Below are positions 22,945-36,500 of a DNA stretch of 64,000 nucleotides, piece by piece; the first letter of the stretch is position 1; the number at the start of each line of letters is the position of its first letter. Under the pieces are notes generated by a model that did not search any database, was not told where the DNA came from, and saw only the letters and a list, made by a program, of their open reading frames with translations. Where the stretch lies: positions 62,001 through 126,000 of the forward strand of contig ML133403.1 of the NCBI GenBank assembly GCA_003864495.1. The letters run 5' to 3'. Both the position numbers and the translations under genes were made by a program. This DNA comes from Nemopilema nomurai. Lineage: Eukaryota; Cnidaria; Scyphozoa; Rhizostomeae; Rhizostomatidae.

Positions 22945-25900
22945 TTATTTATTATTTTCATTCTTAAATTGGTCCAGAAGTTCTTTTATTCTCCCCATTA
23001 TCCTGGGAACCATGTCTACATGAGTATTGCAACACTTAACTACGCAGCTGTCCAAATCTTGCTGTAAAGAAGTCACTTCTGCATGGGTTGTGCTTGAATT
23101 AACTTTATCTTGCACCTCATCCTGGCACTGTCTTGCACACCTCCCAAGTCGGTCCTTTACAAGACAAAACATCAATAAATAAAAAGACAGTTTTTCAACC
23201 TCCTGCACATGTCAATGCCAAATGTGCAAAAGTTCATATCCACAGCTTTTCAACTACATTATACTCAGAGAGCCAAGTTTTCTTGAAGATACAGCTTTGG
23301 GACAAATAGAAAAACATTGCAAAGAACAGAGAGGCTATTCATTGTGAGCTAGAACAAATAACTGACTTGGTTCTTACGGTTCTTATTGTCTTTAACATTG
23401 AAATTTGAATTGTGTCAAAAAATCCCTTGCCTACAGTCTACACAAAAAAGTAAAACAGAAACTGAATTTTACTATTTGATATTAGAAGCTGAAAGTTATT
23501 AAAGGTTTCATTTGGGCCATATGAGCACAATACCTGAAAATTTCCCAATTCTTTTCCTATAAATTCTTGAACCTGTTGAACAGGCCGGAAGCACTGCTGT
23601 GTGCACTGCTCTAAAGTCTCTTTTCCAGAAACTTTGTTTGAATAGCAACTTGCTGCACACATATGAGACTGTGCCTAAAATTTAAAGTAATCACATCATA
23701 ATTGAGAAGTTACAGACATCATAGCACACAGCAATCTATCATGGGACATAGCTAAAATTGGTAGTAGCCCCTAACCAAAATATTGCCCCTTCGAAAAACA
23801 AAATTGGTTTATCAACTAAAAAAACAGAACAAAGGTCATAGGTCGAGAGATAATAATAAATCAGTCATAATAACAGAAAAAAGTAAACAAAATCACTATT
23901 TACATTATTTTTGCATTTCTATTTTTGAATCCATCTTGGAAAAATAACAATCTTAATTTGCTTCTATCTTAAAAATGTGTTGAGACAAGCAGTGATTGCT
24001 TACTAAAGAAGTCTATTTTAAGGAACCTCCGATGTTGCCATAACTACATGCACACTTCATGTGCACCATACAGCACTGGCACTATATGAAACAACTACTT
24101 TTATGACTCTCTGGGGTACCAGCAGCTTGTTGGCTTCAAATGTGGCCATCTCTGAAAAAAAGAATTAATTCTCTCTGCACTCTGGAATGCTCTGCCTGGC
24201 AATCTACACTTGGAAAATTGTAACAACTGAGAACTTTTCAAAAGTGAACTGCTAAATTTTTGTCTTTTAGCATTTGTTAATAATAAATAACCATTAGTTT
24301 TATCTGTCAGTTTTGAGAGAATGAAACATCACAATAGTGACTAAGGCAAAAACATGAAAAAGCTCAGAGTGGTCCATGTTGCAGTGGTATTATTAAGAAG
24401 CCCTCAAAGTTATTTGACTACAAGGTTATTTTAAATTCTGCAAGCTAATAAATTTGCTTTATTGTAGTAATTTTAGTACCAGAGATTGATTAGGTATAAA
24501 TATTTGGCCCTTAGGTATAATAGTTTTCCATACTTTTTTGACCCTTCTTTAGTATAAGGTATTGGAACAAAAAAAGTGAAATATAGTTTCCTGTCAATGA
24601 AAATTTTGGTCATAGCAATTATTTTGCCTGATTATGTTGGCAACTGATCCTTTTATTGAAAATTCTTTACGATGAGACAGGGGTGGAGATTCAGTCATAA
24701 AATAGAATAACATTCATCTTTAAACCCAAGATGCAAAATTACCAAAACTGCCAATGTCAATAATTGGGCAAGTGCGCAAGGGCAATTGCCTGCGTAAAAC
24801 GAAAAGGCCTGGCTATATAGCAAATAGCCTGTTTCCTGTTTATTTTCACATTTTCTTTGCTTCAACCCCATAACTCTGACTGATGCCATATTCAACATAG
24901 CACTTGTTAAGATCAGATTTGGTCAGATTAGGTAATGAGCAAAGTTGAATTAAGAGCCAAAGAAAGAAATATATTTGAAATATAATAAATTCATATATAT
25001 ATATAAGAATTTCGATCTGCCAATAGTATCTACAAAAGCTGGAAGCCATGATAAAAGTTACAATGATTTTATGCATTTTGCATACAGTTACAAATGAAAG
25101 GTAAAATCAAGGTGACTTTAGGTCAGTATTGGTAAATGAGGAGCCTATATTTTGAGTAGGCAAAAGCTGATCTGTAATTCCTTTTGCACAATTTTTTGTG
25201 GTTGACATCGTTAAAATCAGTTTCCTTGTTGCTGTTGCAGCCTCCCATTTGAATGAAGGAGATGCACTGGACAGCTCTCAAATATTGCCAACTGGCAGAA
25301 CAAATTGCAGAGCATCATTAGGTAAAATGTTCAGATGTTTGGCCAAAGATTCATCAAAGCAAACATTTAGCATCATTCTTGTAATTTCTTCGCCATCATC
25401 AACAGTTGATGAAACCACTGTTACTATGTGAGCAAACCCTCACAACAGAATGGGTTGGCAGAGAATTTTGAACTAATAGAATTTCAAGGTTTGTAAAGAA
25501 ATCCTCCAATACATGTATTAAAGATGTATTGAACACAAATCAAAGTTTGGCAAATTAATTTTCACAAATTCAGGCATTTTACATAAAGAAGAGTGGGTGG
25601 GGCCAGTCACACCCACATTTTGTTGAATTTTCTGTGTAGCAAAAAGTTAGAGAGCTGTAAAACTGCATAAGCTAAAATCTCTTATTATTAGTATCTTAAT
25701 TCCAAAAAAATATATGAAATCATGGTAATAAATTAACTTATTCTTGATTATTGGTGGTGGAGAATAGCACTAACAGCTGTTGTGCCTTGATTTTTCCCTA
25801 TGGTGTTATGAAAAGCCTTTTTTCAACTGCAGTTCTAGTGACAGAAAGTTTGTTCAACTACTAAAGAAACAAACATTGCACCAATACTTGAGTTTTTAAT

Positions 25901-26154
25901 TCTGCCCCTGTGTTGTTGTAAATAACAGGCTTTCTAAAATCTACTTTTTCTCAAGAACAAGAATTAGAAGGCATACCATGATTACGGTGTTGGTTATTCA
26001 AATAAAATGGGTTTATGTAACGTTACTGGACACTTAAGGATGGCCTAAAATCTATGCTTATAACTACCAGCAGAGGTCTGAGTCTCTGTCGCTCAACATC
26101 GCTTAACATTTGCTCCACAGCTTGCTGCACCTTTGCTTGGGCTTCCGACGCCAT
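22945..26154 (-). CDS. FAM136A: FAM136A family protein (twin CX3C mitochondrial protein)
   Basis: Three coding exons on the minus strand: 26154-26068, 23674-23534 and 23154-22945. All join in phase 0 to give 145 residues (human about 138). The start MASEAQAKVQQAVEQM, the middle CAASC and CTQQC pairs, and the conserved QDRLGRCARQCQDEVQD and LDSCVVKC segments match FAM136A closely. Four CX3C motifs in two pairs are visible. Such twin CX3C proteins fold in the mitochondrial intermembrane space with disulfide help, and FAM136A is reported as mitochondrial. Intron 1 is 2.4 kb. The gene is head-to-head with the vinculin-like gene. Family identity is secure; the precise function is poorly known. Confidence 0.93.
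22948..22953 (-). terminator. FAM136A: AATAAA formed by the last codons of FAM136A
   Basis: The coding end reads AAT AAT AAA TAA on the minus strand, so a canonical AATAAA directly abuts the stop. I found no other minus-strand AATAAA in the next roughly 450 bp. If used, cleavage would leave a very short 3' UTR. Confidence 0.3.
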
Positions 26155-27504
26155 TTCGAAAAACTGGCATGTGTCAGCCTCTTTATCATATTCCGCTGAA
26201 ACGAGGCTTCAATTCTGTGCTGCAAGTTGTCTTGGTGCTGTCAACCGGATCAAAGATCAAAACAAGTCACTTTCTGGTGAGCGCCTCATTCAAAATTGAA
26301 CAATAAATTAAAAAAATTGCCCATTCTTGTTTTGGAAATGTACTTATTTGAATGTTCGTAGGGAAATATAGTGTATCGAAAATCCCTTCATCCCACATGC
26401 CATGATATTGTCATCATTTACAAGAGCAGCTTCGTTGAGTATGACACAGTATGATGCCTTGTCACTTTTAGTGGCTCTAATTTAGAGTTGTATAGATGTA
26501 GTTTTGGTTTAAAATAGATATAGTCATGAAATTGACACGTGATGTGATTGCTATACTCTGTTTTTAAAGGAAAGATGCAACTAACTTGATCAAACCTTTG
26601 TTATGTTTATCTTGTTAATCCATCGTCTTTGGGTGAACATGAAAGACTTTGGTCTAAGCTTTTGAAAATCACAACCATTAATGTCAGGCAAAGATTCTGT
26701 TTAGCTTAACAAGTATCACTAGACATCTCAAAGCTTCACAGATGGATAAGTCACAGGTTCCACTCTATGATAACTGATTTAAGAGTTGTTTAAACTGTCT
26801 AAGATGTTTTCAGTGTTAGTACTCAACTGTCTAGGTCAGAAGGTAATGCATGATATCTGATTTTGCAAATCTTGATTCCCAGCTTAAAATCTCATCAGAA
26901 CAATCAGAAACAGAATAAGTCTCAGCATAGTTCTTTGTATTAAAAGGCTAATTTTGAAGTTCCTCTGGTGGTTTATCCCAACAAAATTAGCTTAGCATTA
27001 AGTGTCATGCAGTGTGTCTTACTCTGAGTATGTTTGTCAAATACAAATTTAAGATTGAGAATAGCCTAAACCTTATTTAGATGAGAAAAGGCTCAAGTTT
27101 ATGCTGTAAATTTGTAGCAAATGCTTTGAAAACAATTTGAGGAAGAGGTGCAATTTATCTAGAAGTGCACTGTTCTGTTTATTGTTTTCAAGATAAGCAA
27201 AACAAATCTTGAAATAACACAATTACTCCCTTGCTCCTTGGCACCTACCCCCTAAGCAAACTCGAATCTATAGCACTTTCTAAAATGTTTATTTTGATTT
27301 TGTTTAGTACATTAGCAGTAGAAAAAGATTTATTTTAGTCAAATTTTAGTAAATAAAACAAAGTTTAGATGCTCCACATCTTATTATTTTCCTTGGTTTT
27401 TGAAAGACATAACCTATCCCACATTATGCCATTTACAGAAAAGTCTTCTTAAGATTTCATAACAATATTTGCTTTAAACAAATATTGCATCCTGCTTTTC
27501 CTAG
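26155..27504. promoter_or_regulatory. Shared 5' region of FAM136A and the vinculin-like gene
   Basis: The two genes start 1.36 kb apart and diverge. A plus-strand donor-like site ('tttctg/gtgagc') at about 26275 could end a non-coding first exon of the vinculin-like gene near 26170-26275, very close to the FAM136A start. An acceptor 'ttttcctag' ends at 27504, just before the exon carrying the ATG at 27513. No TATA box stands out. Confidence 0.4.
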
Positions 27505-27512
27505 CTCCTGAG

Positions 27513-30500
27513 ATGGATGGGGAAGCTGTCAGAGAAATTGAATCATATGGAAAGAAAGTCATATCAAAACTTGAAGACATCAGTTCTATTGAGTCAATTG
27601 CATCATTGGTACCCACCTTTCAGGTACATGTTTAATATGTAACTTTGACACAGCACTTCATTTCATTCTTCTGTATACTTTTTTCTGAAGCTTTTATTAC
27701 TCATCTTTACCTTATTGCTGTTTGAAGTTTAAACTTTTTTTAATTTTAGGATGCTGTTGTTAAGATTCTTCAGTTTTCCTCCAAAGTTTATCAGCTGAAA
27801 AAGGTAAATATGTTGATTCACATGAAATGAATCCAGTTTAATTGCAAAGTTTGCTTCAAAAGTGAATGAAATGGTCACAAACTGTCATACAATCAATTTT
27901 AGTGTTGGTCCACATATATTTTTTTTGATATCCTGTGTTTATGCAAAATAAATGTCTTTTTTCTAGAAATCTAGAAGTATTGTAATGATTCATTTGTGAT
28001 TGCTCTGATAGATCATTGCAGATGAAGTGAAGAAGGAGAGCCTTTCAATATTATTGAAGACTTTGAAGCGCAGCATTCCAGAATTATCAAATGTGTGTCA
28101 AGAAGCTATAAAATCAAGAAGCCAATCAACAGTTCATGTATGTATGCTGTTGTTTAATTTTTTTTAAAGTTTGGCAAGTACAATATAGCAAACCACAAAC
28201 TTGTACACTTTTACCATCATTTAGTAATGTAGCTCATATTTTGTTTTGTCACTGAAGTGTAGAAAGAGAGAATCTTTACATTACATTACTTTACAAACTT
28301 TAGAGACATTTTCCAATGCTTGCATACTCAGAAGAGTACCTGCTAAAAACTACTTGAGTATGCTTAATCATAGCTCTGCAGTTTCTTCCAAATGTGAGGT
28401 TTTGAGCAACAAGACATTTATGAAAGCTTTAGAAAAAGGCTTTTTATTCATTTGAATTGATCACATTTGCTAATGGAATATTTCTTACTTTTAAGGAAAA
28501 AACAGAGGTTTTGAAAAGGATGGTCTTTGTTGTCAGACAAATTGAAAAAATTACAAATGCTTTTGGCTCTTGGGATGGTGGTTTCCCAGGAGGTTCTACG
28601 TCCATGGAAATGGACCACAGAGTCTTAGAAGACTATCCTGCCTTGCAGAGTTCAGTTTCTTCAAGTGAGAGCATAGATGAACTGAAATCGTCTTTGACAT
28701 CTTCACCAAATTTAGATGGCCCTGATCATTTGACAGAATCAGGAGCTAATTTAACCACTGGGTGCCATTCTCTTGTATTGCTCTACAAGACAATCAAATC
28801 AAGTATGGAGGAGCTATACAGCAACAATGTAAGCAGACTTGATGTCTATGGATTTCATTCTTCATAGACTACAAAATCATACCAAAAATTTGCTGATCCC
28901 TTGAGAATTTCCTTAATAAAACAGAAGTCCCTTCTAACTTATTGCAGCAATGAATTTTAGTGCCTTGTGATACGGGGAGCCTTGTTTTGTCAGTTTCTTT
29001 CTTAAATTTGAAAGTTGTAAGAACATTTTGCACTGTTAGCAACACTCTTTCTAAAAAAACACCTCTTTATCTCTCACAGAAGTACTTAACCGACAATATG
29101 ATCTTTCATTAGAACAGTTCTCTTTTGAGCAAAGATGGACAGGAACAATTATTCACTCTATGATAGGTTTTCAAGAAACTTGGCATTTTTGAGGCAAAAC
29201 TTTAGCACTTTTTATAGAATATTGCATTTAAGTTTATATGTATAGAAACCTATTATTTTTATAAACAAATATATTCAAATTTTGCACCCCACACTGATTG
29301 GTGAGTTATTCATCATGCGTGCAAAGATGAGTCATTTTGAGAATCTTGCATGGATTTTTTCTTTATATAGTACCTTCAAATTAACCATTTGTATCAGCTT
29401 TAACCTACTTACTGTCTGAATTGTGGAGCCTAGCAAAAACAAATAATTAGATTTGATTGCAGTCAAGCCCAAAGGTAAAGTTTCAGGATGGAAAGAAATT
29501 GCTGTCCAAGGTTTACGAGTTTAGTGACATTACTTCAAGACTATTTGATGGTAAGGGAAGTTTTTCTGACTTGTTAGAAACTGAAAAATGATTCATTTGT
29601 CTGTTTTGCAACATTTGATCCATTTTGCATGAAAGTTTTCCTTGAGTTTCTTACCAAAAAGAAAATTTAGAAGAAAATTGATTACTTCTTTCAACTTGGA
29701 CTTTTCTTTAACATCACTTCTGGGTCAGTACAACTTGATGATATGATATGACAATATTACATAGTATGCAAAAACTGTTTCTGCTATTTCTTGTTTTTGT
29801 GAAGCTTTATACCATGAAGAAATAATTTGCAGCAATCTTTTTGACAGACAAACATCAGTTATCTCCGAACATAAAAAAGAAAGCAAGGTGCTTGAATGAA
29901 CTTGCTGCTGACTTTGTATCAATGATCATTGATGCATCAAATGGGTCATTCCTTCGTGATGATCACAGTGTACTTGCAACTGTTTACGAGAAGGTTATTC
30001 TTCTGCTGAAAGAAGTATTGGATCTTTCCAGTAGGAGAACTGCACAAGATACCTCACTTGCTGCATTTGGTAAGAATGTTTTTGCTCCTTCATTTTGTTG
30101 TATTTTCACAATTGTTCTGTTGACACTTTTACATGGCATGAAAAAATAACTGCAGTGGTTTGGAAACAATTATATCATTAAGGCAAATTACGAGCAAGTA
30201 TTAACACAAGCAAGAGTTGAAGAAAGCTAAAAGAGAAAAGCAATAAGATGCCCAGCACCAGCAATGTATAATAGTTGATAAGAAATGCTTATAATTTGAA
30301 AGTTTTTGCTGAATGGAGTTTCGAGGAATATTTTGAGCTTAAATCATGTATCATATATACTTTCATTTTCTTTTAGAAAACATTGGTAAAAAACACGTAG
30401 AGGAAGTCAGAAATTTTGCAAGCGAGAAGAATTTCATTGGCTTAACTGAATCAATATTGATGTTTGTGAGGAAGTCACAAGAAGCTGGAAGACGTGTTGA

Positions 30501-33500
30501 GCGAATGAATGGAGAAAAGAGCTTCTCTTGGCAAAATGATTACAGGAAAGCGCTTCAAAGTGGTAAAAAGAGATCTTTTTATGTCTGATCAGTTTTTGCA
30601 ATCTCTGTTAATTTTCAAAAGCTCTGGTAATTTCATTTATATGCTTTGAAGTTGTTTTCTCCACTATGTTTTTTTAAGCGTTTTCCTTTCAAACATATTT
30701 TATTTTCCAGACTCAACCATTTTTCGTGTTGTAAAAATATTGAATGTTGTATAAAATCAAAGCTGCTACTTTTTGAGTCAATTCGCATGTCAATTTCTTC
30801 TTAGCTGCAACCGAGGTGGAGCGAAGTTTAGATCACGTGATCGGTGACATCGAGGACAAAGGCCAGTTAGAGTCTCTTGAAAAGCATATGAATGATGTAG
30901 TGGAATGCCTTATGGAATGGCGTGTGCACGCCTCAGAAACGGCCAAAGGTAGCTGGATGATTATGTGCTTAGCAAAATAGAGCTATTGAATCCAGTTTTT
31001 ATTTAATCTTTTCAGCATTTCATTGTACAGATTTTGCTTGAAAGTGCTTGAGGTTAGGCGGGACGCTCATATTATTACTTTCTAGCTACCTTGAAAAGCA
31101 AACTGGACTAAAAGCCAGTGCTAGTTTCAACGGAAGATGCGTTGAGTTATAGGTGATACTGCATCCTAAATTGGTAAACCTTTGACCTTTGAACTTAAGA
31201 ATCTCAGAAAGGTCATTGAAAATACAGAATGACGTCTTTAGCAGACAAGTCGAGTGTGCTACTTTTCAGTGTATTGATGGCATATCCTAGCTGTGCCTTA
31301 CTGCTGTTGAATGTACACACGCAATGATTTTCCTTCGATATTTACCCAAACTCTAGCAAATTGTATCTTGTAGGAAAGCCTGCCTCCCCGAATGGAAGCG
31401 CATCTTCGTCGCTGAAGACACAGGATAAGCAAGAAAAAGAAAATCGTTTGGAGGGCGTAGAGAGAAATAAATCTGGAGGTATAGTGTCATCTTTGGTCTG
31501 TTTTGTGTTAAGTCGCATTTTATTTACAACCCAATACCATATTCCTTTTTAGTGCTAGTCTTATTTTCAGGATTGTGAAAAGTATAGCAAATCACTGTCA
31601 TTTTATTTTGGAGTAAACATTTGCTGCCTTTATTGATTGCTCTGATGAAAATGCTCGCAAAATAAGACATTGGACCATTATTGCTTTCTAAGTGTTTAAC
31701 CTTTGATGTAATATCACATGAAATACCATTAATGTTAAAGTTAATTCTCACCTTAATCTCAACTGTGGCTTTTCCCCCTCCGTTATATTGTTTGTTAAAG
31801 ACCGTAAACATCATTCTCATTTTTTATCATTCACCAGCCATTTGAACCTTGTATCCCACATATAAAGCTGCAAACTTATTCCATTAAACAACTTTAAGTT
31901 TTTAAAGCCCTCTTGAATTTCCCTCAAAATGGACTTTTATCAGTTGCTTCTTGCAGTATTCTACCACTTAATGCCATATAATATCTTCTCTTTGACATGA
32001 CGATGTTTGAGGAAGCAAACCGATTAGTTTTTTAATGTTCTTACCAGATGTGCGCCTTGCTTTGAAAAAATCAGAGTTTGGTCCAATCTTCAATCAGTTC
32101 CCGGAAGCCATTAATGACAACGACTACAAAAAAGTTGAGATTCTTGCCAACAGATTTCTTGGAAATATCAAAGTTGTCGGGGATTTGCTGCAAAAGATTT
32201 CGCGTCACTCATCCCTTGAAATGAAGTAGGTTTTCACTAAGTTGGTCCTCTGGTTTATGATTCACAGGTCGTGATATATTCTAAAGAAAAGTAAATTTTG
32301 TACAAGGGTTAGTGCAACTGATATAAAGAGTTCAGAAATACAAAATATGCTTCAAAGACATGTTGCCAGAGATGAATCAATTCCAGTCAAACATTTCTCA
32401 TTAATTTTCTCTGTGCATCCTGTGTTTTTCCTAGGGAAGTACGCATGAGATTTCAACAGTACTTCAAAATTGCCGGAAATTGTTGCTCACAAGCAAGAAA
32501 AGCTGTCCTTTCCACCGACGATCAATTCACAATGACAAGTCTTATTAACATTGGCAAGGAAATGGAGGCAAGGAAGAGTTCTTTTGTCACTTGCTGCAGA
32601 GCGTCTCTGAGTCCATGGCTTCATATTGCTCAATTGGTTTTATCTAGAAAACAGGTAAGGGGCATTTTTGTCGGTAAACACGGTAACTTACCTATTGCCA
32701 CTCCACATTGATTCCAGGAATACTCTCCAGTATCCCTTGATTGAAATTGCTTCATTGGCCATTGTGAACGACCCATCAGTCATTGGTACTCTTGGTGCAT
32801 ACTATGCTGTATCGCTCCTTTCTGCTCTGCTGAGAAAGTGACTTTTTATATGCAACTGTCGATGTCAGATGTTAGGTCAGGAATCATTTAGCATTGTCAG
32901 CCAGGTTAAATTTCAGGCCAAGTAACAACGTCATAGCCAAACGTCATTTAACCTTTTCTTTCTTTCTTTTGATACAGTGCCGCATACAATGCTATGATTC
33001 TTATCTCATTACCGTTCGTTAATCTCAAAGTGCCCTCAGTTGTTAGATTTTGGTTGTTGTACACTGCTGAAAGAAAGAAATTGCATTAAGAAAGTATTTT
33101 CTTTCAACAGGTTGCAGCTTTTCAAAGTTTGGTGAGAAAAATCAAGAAGATCATTGAGACGCTGCGTGCAACTGAGTTCTTGGAGAATAGTGAATTCAAG
33201 ATTGACATTTCAAAGTTGTCGGAAATTCTTGAAAAAACTGGAGATGCTTTGCTTAATTATGCAGAGGTTTGATCATCAGTTCATCTTTTTTATAGAGCTT
33301 GTCATAAACTTGAGCACTTTTCAAAGAAAGTATAATGTGTCGAAGGGGTCAATAGCTTTTTTCATTTCATTATAGGCCAGTGAAACACAAGCTTCTGTTG
33401 ATTCCTTCTTGATGGAGATGTTCAGTCTGCAATGGTCCAGTGCAGTTATTTGCCTGATGACCGTGGTCGATAAGATTGCGTCGCTGAAATCAATGGACAC

Positions 33501-36500
33501 TTTTAAGATGAATAGCAACCAGCTCAAGTCAAGAACCGAGGCCTGGCTTTCAATGTTGGAGGAGCTAGCTGTCTGGTATTTATTCGCCATTTTGTTAGCA
33601 TTTATGTCGATTTGCCTGCTCTTGTCACCATGGACCACGAGGCACTGCGATTTGCTGTCCGGCGTTGCCTTAAGTAGAAGAGTTTCTCATTTCATGCAAT
33701 GTTTAGCTGTGCTTTTCATGCTTAACAAGAATGAGAAAATAAATGCAGGCAGTTCTATCAAAAAAGCTCAAATGCGAGAAGTAGTTTCGGGCTGTTGTGA
33801 AAACTGGATTGAAAACGCAGTTGCCTCTATTTCGTAGTTGCACTGACAAGGAGGCCGCACAGGAAATCGCTGAAGGGACGGAAGATTTGCGAGAAATGTT
33901 TGGGAGGCTGTCTGGTGCCGAGGATCTAGTGAAAGACAATTTTAAAAATAAAGCAGATGAAATTATCTTGAGGCGGGAATGGCTGTCGAAGGTATGGTGT
34001 CTCATAGTATCTGCACAAGGAAAGGTCCTTTGATCGAAGCTAAAAGGTTATTTGCAATGAATATGTATTGCTAGAATATTATTGTGGGGGTGTCGAAATT
34101 GCTTTCTTGCAATTGGTTTTTTCAGAGGTGGTGAGGGTATTATCTCTGTGTTTTGAGGTCTTTTAATTTTTCAAAGGAAGGAGTCAACCGAAGTAGCGCT
34201 TTGAAATATATCCAGAAAGATGAGGTTTTTAGCGAATTTAAACTTTTTAATAAGCTGATAGCCCTCTAAATAAACTGAATATTACCATATGCCGATTTTT
34301 AAATTGAAAAGTTATTTTATAAATTGTTCTGCCTACAGATTTTGCTCCTTAGTGAGTTGGCTGACATTTTGACGCAAGAGACTCGTGAGCCCATGAAGGT
34401 CTACATCGAGCCGTTAGCAAGTCTTTCCTTTGCTCCGAATCTGCGGAGTTTCAGGGACATCAAAGAGGCTTTCTTCGACAAGATTGACGCCGTGCATACC
34501 ATGTCGTGCTTAGCGGTTCGAGACTCCCCGTATTCCACAGAGGCACATCTCGTGTTCGTTGCTGCAGATGATTTGAAAAACCTTTCAGAGGGTCTGGTAA
34601 CAACCATTACGTCATCAGGTACGAGCGTGTTTGAATTACCTTTCCTGTTGTATCCTTTGAAGCAACACTGCAACTAGGCGAGCTTAAATGATTGGCTTTC
34701 AATGTAACATCTACGTAAAAATGATGAGAAATGAACTTCAGATTTTGTTCTGCTCTGTTCTGCTCTGCCCTGCTGTTTTGTTATGTTCTGTTTTGTTCGG
34801 CTCTGCTCTGTTCTGCTCTGCTCCGCTCTGTTCTTTTTCTGTTCTGCTCTGCTCTTTTGTGTTCTGTTCTGTTCTGTTCTGATCTGTTCTGTTCTGTTCT
34901 GTTCTGTTCTGTTCTGTTCTGTTCTGTTCCTTTCTGTTCTGTTCTGTTCTTTTCTGTTCTGTTCTGTTCTGTTCTGCTCTGCTCTTTTCTGTTCTGTTCT
35001 TATCTGTTCTGCTCTGCTCTTTTCTGTTCTGTTATTATCTGTTCTTTTCTGTTCTTTTCTGTTCTGTTCCTTTCTGTTCTGTTCTGTTCTTTTCTGTTCT
35101 GTTCTGTTCTGTTCTGTTCTGTTCTGTTCTGTTCTGCTCTGCTCTTTTGTGTCCTGTTCTGTTCTGATCTGTTCTGTTCTGTTCTGTTCTGTTCTGTTCT
35201 GTTCTGTTCCTTTCTGTTCTGTTCTTTTCTGTTCTGTTCTGTTCTGTTCTGTTCTGTTCTGCTCTGCTCTGCTCTTTTCTGTTCTGTTCTTATCTGTTCT
35301 GTTCTGTTCTTTTCTGTTCCTTTCTTTTCTGTTCTATAATTTTTGAAGATACGTGATGATGATTAAGATTAAATCATTTCTACCAGGTGAAGCGAAGCAG
35401 AAACTTGGTTTTCTAAAAATGCGTTGGAGAGTAAAGGCAACCTATCTCATGAAGGTCCTGATGATTGCTCCAGAAGTAAAATTTTCCGCTGTGGCAGGTA
35501 ACACTTAATGCCTTTAATGGTCCGACTGCTTGAATGAAATATTAAATGCTTTTCCTGAAGTAAAGTCCTTTCAGTGATATCAAATTTTTGCTTATAAACC
35601 TTCTAAAATTCCGTAAATCTTTAAAGTTCTCGAATTTGATTTTTAGACAAATAACTTCAAAATTTACATTTCAGGTGTGACACGCCACCTTCAGACTTCT
35701 TCCCATCTAGGAAAATATGAAGATTTGATAGCTATTTTGAACGACAAGGGTTCTCCTTCAAGAAGCCGTGCCGTACAAGATTCCTGGAAATTGAATGCGG
35801 AAATGTTCATTCGCGAGGACTATCACGATGATCAGTTGACGGAGTGTAACAGCAGCGTCAGCAGCATCCTCGACTACTCATTCTCAAGAGAAACTGATGC
35901 GGTTTGTTTTCTTTAGTGTTTTAACTTTCAGCAAAGTGAAATTTTCATTCTGCATTTGATCATGTGATGTTTTGACACAGATGAATCTGATATTGCCTGA
36001 CCCACGTATGTAGTAAATTCCCTGCAACAATGATTCCTGGCAATATTTTCACATCAATACCTGTGGTTTCTTTGCATGGAGATTAATGGCCTACCAACTG
36101 TATAGCAAACTTTACTAGTTATTGCACTTCATGTGATAGCAAACACGTGCTTTTGTTTTTAGTTGACAGCATCTTCTCCAAGACAAGCCACCGCAGATAT
36201 GAATTTCTTTAGAGACTACAACACACGTTTAGCAGAGGTAACTTCTTAGAACGTTTTCATTTTCCCCGAATCAAATTGGACATTTTGTTGTTCAGTCCTG
36301 AGGCGATGGAGAACTTTGAGTAGCGACAACTTACTCATTTTACTACAGCTGAAAAAATTAATTGTTTCAAAAAGGAAAACTCGTGCGATTTGAACCAATG
36401 ACTATTACGTTTTTCGAAATTGATAAAGTCGTTTCTGAAAACATGGAGAATAGTCAATAGAGGCTGAAGGAAAATTTGTGTGATAAAAAAATGTGAAAAT

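Noticed and set aside
34688..35346. Long overlapping open frames of Cys/Ser/Val/Leu/Phe repeats
   Set aside because: Pure TTCTG satellite, open in several frames at once; no coding signal.
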